Below, piece after piece: positions 24,314 to 28,417 of a stretch of DNA of 28,417 bases. The stretch is taken from NCBI GenBank assembly GCA_020638035.1, contig JACKJI010000028.1, forward strand, positions 1 to 28,417, given 5' to 3'. The first letter of the stretch is position 1. Every line of letters starts with the position of its first letter. The position numbers were made by a program, and so were the translations under genes. A model generated the notes under the pieces. That model was not told the DNA's origin. It did no database searches and saw only the letters and a program-made list of their open reading frames with translations. The stretch is from Hyphomicrobiaceae bacterium (lineage in GTDB: Bacteria > Pseudomonadota > Alphaproteobacteria > Rhizobiales > Hyphomicrobiaceae).

Positions 24314-25105
24314 ATGGATGCCAGCGCACGGCAGGTGATCGCCGGGACGGCCAAGGCCCACGCACACGACTATTATCTCTCAGCGCTGCTGGCGCCGCGT
24401 GATGTGCGCGACGATCTGCTCGTGCTCGCCGCCTTCGAGGGCGAGCTTGACCGCATACCAGCACAAGTGAGCGAGCCGCTGGTGTCCGAGATCCGCCTGC
24501 AATGGTGGCGCGACTGGATCGAAGCCATTGCGCCCGGCACCAACTCGGGCAACCCGTTGGCCGATGCCCTGGCCGCTGTCGTGCTTCGCCACGGTCTCGA
24601 CAAGGCCGATCTCTGCGCGAGTGTCGATGCGCGCTCTGAGCTCGACGAAAGCTGGCAGCGCCTGCCGCTCTTGCAGATCGCGCGCAGCCGCTATCTGGCC
24701 CGCGATGCAGCGGGGATGCACCGTGCCGCGATCCTGTTGGGCGCCATCGAACGGACTGAGCGACACGAGGGACTGCGCAATGCTGGCCTTGCGCTGTCCT
24801 ACGCTCGTATGGCGTTGGCGACGCGCGCCGGCCTCGGGCATGGCACGGGCCTGCTGCTCGACTTGAAGAGCGAGTTGCAACAGGCCCGTCATAATCTGAT
24901 GGCCGCCAGGGCCGATCTTCCTGGTTGGAGCAGATCCCTGCGGCTTGCCGCCCTGCCCCTTGCCCTCGTTGAGCCCTATTTGCGCGCTTGTGAGAGTGGC
25001 GTTGCTGCATCGCAGGACGGACGTGAGGTGGATCCCGCCTCTGCAATTCTGCCACTGAGCCGCGTCTGGCGATTGTGGTGGTTTGCGAAGACCGGCCGTC
25101 TGTAG
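24314..25105 (+). CDS. Squalene/phytoene synthase-like protein, NDUFAF6 homologue
   Basis: A 263-residue member of the squalene/phytoene synthase fold (PF00494). The position of the first aspartate-rich motif reads AFEGELDRIPAQVSEP, followed by IRLQWWRDWIEAI, which matches the NDUFAF6 type (AFN-EL----VSE---RMQFW) and lacks the DxxxD residues needed for prenyl transfer. NDUFAF6 is a complex I assembly factor in mitochondria, so a non-catalytic assembly role is more likely than terpenoid synthesis. The ATG at 24314 has AAGGAA six bases upstream, placed just after the preceding stop; the ATG at 24299 (ATGA overlap) is possible and adds five residues. It closes the run secF - NDUFAF3-like - membrane protein - NDUFAF6-like. 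Confidence 0.85.
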   Translation: MDASARQVIAGTAKAHAHDYYLSALLAPRDVRDDLLVLAAFEGELDRIPAQVSEPLVSEIRLQWWRDWIEAIAPGTNSGNPLADALAAVVLRHGLDKADLCASVDARSELDESWQRLPLLQIARSRYLARDAAGMHRAAILLGAIERTERHEGLRNAGLALSYARMALATRAGLGHGTGLLLDLKSELQQARHNLMAARADLPGWSRSLRLAALPLALVEPYLRACESGVAASQDGREVDPASAILPLSRVWRLWWFAKTGRL

Positions 25106-25210
25106 GTGCGCTTCTGAACGTACGATTTGTCCGCGTCAGAACTCGGGCAAGCAGGCGCTGATGCCTGCCGAGGCCGGCAGATCGTCGAACCGGGGCATCC
25201 GGAGATATCT

Positions 25211-27508
25211 ATGAGCAAGGTTGCAGCGAAGTTGCGCCAGTTTGCCGGCGGAGCAGTCATCGTGGCGCTGGTCGTTGGTTCATCTCTGACGGTCGCTTCA
25301 CAGGCCGCGCGTGCCCAGGATAGCGAGGCGTCGCGCAACACGATCCAACTCGAACCGCTGCCTGCCCCCACCTCATCAAACCCTCGCGACACGGATTTGG
25401 TTCAATCACGAGGCGCAGATCCGCTCCCCAATGCTCCCGTTCCCGCGGCCGGCCAGGGTGCGACGAACGCCAGTCGCGATGCCGGTCAGCGCACAGGCGT
25501 CCCCGCAAGCCCCGAGGAGCTCGAGAGCCTCATCCGCGCCGCGCCGTCCCCGTCAAGCGATGCCGCGCCTGACGGTGCCGCAGCCAATCGCAGTGTGCCA
25601 ACCCGAGGAGAGCCCGACGCCGCCTCTCTGCAACCGACTTTTCGCGGCAAGGCTTTGTCCCCGAAACTGACGTGGCGGGTCGAAAGCCCGTTTCGTTTCT
25701 TTTCCGATCCAGTGGCTACTGAGGCGCACCGCCTCGCCTACAAGGAGCTGGAAGGCGCCGAGCGTCGCAATCCGGTGCTTGCGATCGAGCGCCGGCTGGC
25801 GGCGCGCAATGCGCGTGGCTGGGCCGCGGGCATCGTCGACGCGACGTGCTGGGATGGGCGCGTCAACGCGTACCGCTGCGATGATCGCCCCGACTACCTT
25901 TCTCCGCGAATCCATCGGGTGTTGGTGAGCCTAGAAGGCATTGCCGAGGCAGCGACGGTGTCCTGCCAGTGGACGTCGATCCCGCGCGATACCGGCATCA
26001 ACACCGCGCCGCCCGAAACCGTTCTGCAACCGTGCAGCGAGCAGCGCACCATTGAAGTGCCATATCCCGCCGGCGCCGATGTCTCCGTGTCGGTCGGAGG
26101 CGTCGAGCTGCAACGTGCAACCATCGCCGTTGAGGATCTGCTGATCGTCGGCATGGGAGATAGCTTTGCCTCCGGCGAGGGCAACCCCGATGTACCCGTG
26201 CGTTTCTCGCGCGAGCGAGCCACGGCCTACGGGGATGCCAAATCCGAGCCGACGGTGAGCGGCTTTCCCGCGCGCGAAGGCAAATGGAAGCAGATCGGCG
26301 ATCGCGCCTTCGTGAGGGCTAACGCCAAGTGGCTTGATCAGGCGTGCCACCGCTCGCTCTATTCGCATCAGCTCCGCGCAGCTCTGCAACTGGCGATCGA
26401 AGCGCCGCACCGCGCCGTCACTTATGTCGGTCTTGCGTGCTCAGGCGCGGAGATCACCGACGGCCTGTTCCTGCGCTACAAGGGCAACGAGTGGGTGCCC
26501 AATCCGCCAGAGCTATCGCAGATTTCCGCGGCGGCCGAGGCCCAGTGCGACGACAACCAAGCCGAACCTCAGGATCTGCCCGAAGCCTACCACATCAAGG
26601 GCACGGTACCTGAGCTGGGCGGTCTCGTGCTGTTGAAGTGTCCCATGGAGAAAGCGCGCAAGATCGACCTGTTGTTCCTGTCAATCGGCGGCAATGACAT
26701 CGGCTTTGCGCGGCTGCTCGCCAATGCCATCCTCGCCAACCAATCGACGCTGCGCAAGCTCGGCGGCTGGTTCGGGCAGGTGCACGGCCAGTCCCAGGCG
26801 AGCGGACTCATTGATACGCTCGATGAGCGCTATAAGGCGCTCAATCGTGCGCTGCACAACATCCTGCACATTCCCTGGAACGAGAGCGACCGCGTCCTGC
26901 TTACCGGCTACCCGGGGCTGGCGCTGTTGGGTGACGGCAGCCAAATATGTCCTGATGGAACGGCCGGCATGGAGGTTGTTTCCGATTTCCGCCTCAGCGC
27001 GCAGAAGGCGCGTGAGGGCGTGTGGATCTCCGACAAGCTCAACCGCATCATGCACGACAGTGCGGCAAAGCACGGCTGGACATTCGTTGACCATCATCGC
27101 CGTGCATTCGTTGACCGCGGCATCTGCGCGGGGTTCACCGACAATGCGTTCTCGATCGCCGACGACCTGCGTCTGCCGCGCAAGATCGACGGTCGTTGGG
27201 TTCCCTACAATCCTGCCGACTATTCCCCTTATGCGCCGCGCCAGCGCTGGTTCCGTACCCCGAACGATGCCTTCCTGACCGGCAACTTCCACGTCGCCCC
27301 CTCGCTCCTGCAGAAGGCGCTGAAGCTGAAGAGCCTGTCCTATTTCCAGCTTGTGCTGGCGGCGACTTATTCGGGTGCCTTTCACCCGACGGCTGAAGGT
27401 CACGCGGCGATTGCCGATGCTCTTGTCGAACAGTCGCGTGCGGTTCTGCAGAAATACCGCCGGTCGGGAGGCGCGAGCGAGGCAGGCGAAACATCCTTCG
27501 CTCGCTGA
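25211..27508 (+). CDS. Large secreted SGNH/GDSL-type hydrolase
   Basis: A 765-residue exported protein. A signal peptide covers residues 1-35 (ending ARA), followed by a proline-, alanine- and serine-rich low-complexity stretch to about residue 145 and an uncharacterised N-terminal region. The SGNH hydrolase domain starts near residue 308: GMGDSFASGEGNP holds nucleophile S318 (block I), GLACSGAEI and LSIGGNDIGFARLL (N495, block III) follow, and FHPTAEGH near the C-terminus carries the catalytic histidine H725. This arrangement resembles secreted lipase/esterase-like SGNH enzymes of the SEST type; the substrate (lipid, polysaccharide ester or cell wall) cannot be told. Several cysteines may form disulfides. 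The ATG at 25211 follows GGAGA by five bases; the upstream extension to 25127 is unlikely. Confidence 0.85.
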   Translation: MSKVAAKLRQFAGGAVIVALVVGSSLTVASQAARAQDSEASRNTIQLEPLPAPTSSNPRDTDLVQSRGADPLPNAPVPAAGQGATNASRDAGQRTGVPASPEELESLIRAAPSPSSDAAPDGAAANRSVPTRGEPDAASLQPTFRGKALSPKLTWRVESPFRFFSDPVATEAHRLAYKELEGAERRNPVLAIERRLAARNARGWAAGIVDATCWDGRVNAYRCDDRPDYLSPRIHRVLVSLEGIAEAATVSCQWTSIPRDTGINTAPPETVLQPCSEQRTIEVPYPAGADVSVSVGGVELQRATIAVEDLLIVGMGDSFASGEGNPDVPVRFSRERATAYGDAKSEPTVSGFPAREGKWKQIGDRAFVRANAKWLDQACHRSLYSHQLRAALQLAIEAPHRAVTYVGLACSGAEITDGLFLRYKGNEWVPNPPELSQISAAAEAQCDDNQAEPQDLPEAYHIKGTVPELGGLVLLKCPMEKARKIDLLFLSIGGNDIGFARLLANAILANQSTLRKLGGWFGQVHGQSQASGLIDTLDERYKALNRALHNILHIPWNESDRVLLTGYPGLALLGDGSQICPDGTAGMEVVSDFRLSAQKAREGVWISDKLNRIMHDSAAKHGWTFVDHHRRAFVDRGICAGFTDNAFSIADDLRLPRKIDGRWVPYNPADYSPYAPRQRWFRTPNDAFLTGNFHVAPSLLQKALKLKSLSYFQLVLAATYSGAFHPTAEGHAAIADALVEQSRAVLQKYRRSGGASEAGETSFAR

Positions 27509-27514
27509 CGCTCC

Positions 27515-27534
27515 GTCGCGAAGCCTTTCGCGAC
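27515..27534 (+). terminator. Hairpin just after the SGNH hydrolase gene
   Basis: GTCGCGAA-GCCT-TTCGCGAC is a perfect 8-bp stem with a four-base loop, starting 6 bp after the stop codon. There is no T-run, so it could be a Rho-dependent or processing hairpin rather than a classical terminator. Confidence 0.4.
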
Positions 27535-27625
27535 TGCACAATCGCTGCGGCGTCCCTGCGCTTGCAATCGCGGCCGACTGACGTCACGCTCCTCGCCAAA
27601 ATGGATGCATGGGAGGTGACGCGCG

Positions 27626-28159
27626 ATGACTCAGGATCTGGTGTTGACGGTGATTGCACGCGACCGTCCCGGCCTGATCAAGGCACTGTCGCAGACCATC
27701 GATGCACACGGCGGCAACTGGGTCGATAGCCAGATGGCACGGCTTGCCGGCGAGTTTGCCGGCATCCTGCGATTGTCAGTACCCGAGGAGAATGTCTCGG
27801 CGCTCGAAACCGATCTCGGCAAGCTCGGCGACGCAGGCATTTGGGTGACGATCCGCAGGGGGCACGAAGACAGCATGCGCATTGGTCGCCGCGTGCGCCT
27901 CGAGATGACCGGCGTCGATCATCCCGGCATCATCCACGAGATATCGACAGTGCTCGCCAGCATGGAGATCTCCATCGACGCCATGGAGACCCGCATCTTT
28001 GCCGGCTCCATGTCGGGCGAGGCGATGTTTGAGGCGCGCGCCGATATTATTTTGCCCGACGGTCTCGACGAAAACGAACTGCGTAGGACACTGGAGGAGA
28101 TCACGCACGATCTGATGATCGAGATCGAGCTCGACGGATTGCCAGCCGCTGCGGCGTAA
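27626..28159 (+). CDS. Double ACT-domain protein, GcvR-like
   Basis: A 177-residue protein made of two ACT domains (about 3-78 and 90-168), like the glycine cleavage regulator GcvR. The first begins DLVLTVIARDRPGLIKALSQ, the second RLEMTGVDHPGIIHEISTVL; both show the conserved D-x-PG loop where ACT domains bind amino acids. It has no DNA-binding domain, so it probably acts by protein contact. A strong ribosome-binding site, GGGAGGTGA, precedes the ATG at 27626. The gene stands 117 bp after the SGNH hydrolase gene; no glycine cleavage gene is in the window, so a link to glycine is only inferred from the family. Confidence 0.87.
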   Translation: MTQDLVLTVIARDRPGLIKALSQTIDAHGGNWVDSQMARLAGEFAGILRLSVPEENVSALETDLGKLGDAGIWVTIRRGHEDSMRIGRRVRLEMTGVDHPGIIHEISTVLASMEISIDAMETRIFAGSMSGEAMFEARADIILPDGLDENELRRTLEEITHDLMIEIELDGLPAAAA

Positions 28160-28164
28160 GGACC

Positions 28165-28251
28165 GAACCGTTCGAGCACGATCGGATCAGACGTACTTTA
28201 ATGTCTTCACGCGGCGCCACGGTTCGCTTCGGCACGACATGCTCCAAATCC
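28165..28251 (+). repeat. Dispersed intergenic repeat, diverged copy
   Basis: The segment holds GTTCGAGCACGATCGGATCA, then GTCTTCACGCGG, then CGGTTCGCTTCGGCACGACA and TGCTCC. The last part aligns with the core upstream of surE (CCGTACACTTCAGC, GACATGCTCC). From memory, sequences of this type (GAGCATGATC, TTCACGCGAACCGG, CACTTCGCT) are common between genes in Hyphomicrobiales. Confidence 0.5.
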
Positions 28252-28299
28252 ATCCAACTCGCAGGTTGTCGTGTGCGCTCGATGCTGCAGGCGGACTTG

Positions 28300-28416
28300 T
28301 TACTCGGCTGCTGCCTTTCCTTCTGCCGGAGGCACCCAGCGAAGCTTGGGCTCACGCGCGGCCTTCGTCTCATCAAGGCGGCGTCGCGGCGTGAAGCGCG
28401 GAGCCGACGTGAACCG
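28300..28416 (-). CDS. C-terminal end of an unidentified protein (partial)
   Basis: The last 38 codons of a minus-strand gene that runs off the right edge, ending in TAA at 28300. The translation contains PRRRLDETKAAREPKLRWVP and ends PAEGKAAAE: hydrophilic, with codon third positions rich in GC, as in neighbouring genes. A competing minus-strand frame (28101-28376) overlaps it but has poorer coding character. I do not recognise the protein. Confidence 0.4.
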   Translation of the reverse strand, partial: RFTSAPRFTPRRRLDETKAAREPKLRWVPPAEGKAAAE

Positions 28417-28417
28417 C

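Overview
The window looks like chromosomal DNA from an alphaproteobacterium, most likely order Hyphomicrobiales. The signs are high GC with strong GC preference at third codon positions, an alphaproteobacterial SOS box (GAAC-N7-GAAC), a CtrA-type TTAA-N7-TTAA site, a yajC-secD-secF cluster followed by relatives of mitochondrial complex I assembly factors, and short intergenic repeats of a kind common in this order. I cannot name the genus. No rRNA, tRNA, CRISPR array, insertion sequence or phage gene is visible.

Layout. 1-3.0 kb: a DUF1007 periplasmic protein and the zinc-binding protein ZnuA diverge from a region with a candidate Zur operator; two small secreted cysteine-containing proteins follow. 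3.1-5.1 kb (minus strand): rpsU (ribosomal protein S21), then purE-purK for purine synthesis. 5.3-6.3 kb: two small DUF465/YdcH coiled-coil proteins separated by about 600 bp of non-coding DNA. 6.3-8.9 kb (minus strand): an exported NagZ-like glycosidase and an L,D-transpeptidase, both acting on cell-wall material. 9.3-15.7 kb: the SOS mutagenesis cassette imuA-imuB-dnaE2, behind a LexA box. 15.7-18.5 kb: a repeat array, surE, and a LysM/degenerate-LytM lipoprotein of the NlpD/DipM type behind a candidate CtrA site, ending in a strong terminator. 18.7-19.6 kb (minus strand): a DUF815 AAA ATPase. 20.1-25.1 kb: yajC-secD-secF, then an NDUFAF3-like protein, a multi-pass membrane protein and an NDUFAF6-like protein. 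25.2-28.2 kb: a large secreted SGNH hydrolase and a double-ACT GcvR-like protein. A partial minus-strand gene runs off the right edge.

How the genes work together. ImuA, ImuB and DnaE2 form the inducible error-prone translesion machine. YajC-SecD-SecF drives late steps of protein export; the three genes behind it probably help assemble respiratory complex I or another membrane complex. The glycosidase, L,D-transpeptidase and LytM factor handle peptidoglycan recycling, crosslinking and division. The DUF1007-znuA pair handles metal (zinc) uptake.

Most of the window is ordinary core genome. The points most worth a second look are a roughly 120-residue in-frame insertion in DnaE2 with internal repeats, a 4 x 18-bp tandem repeat in imuA, repeat cores spaced exactly 100 bp upstream of surE, a LytM domain that has lost its zinc ligands, and the uncharacterised membrane protein between the two complex I assembly-factor homologues.
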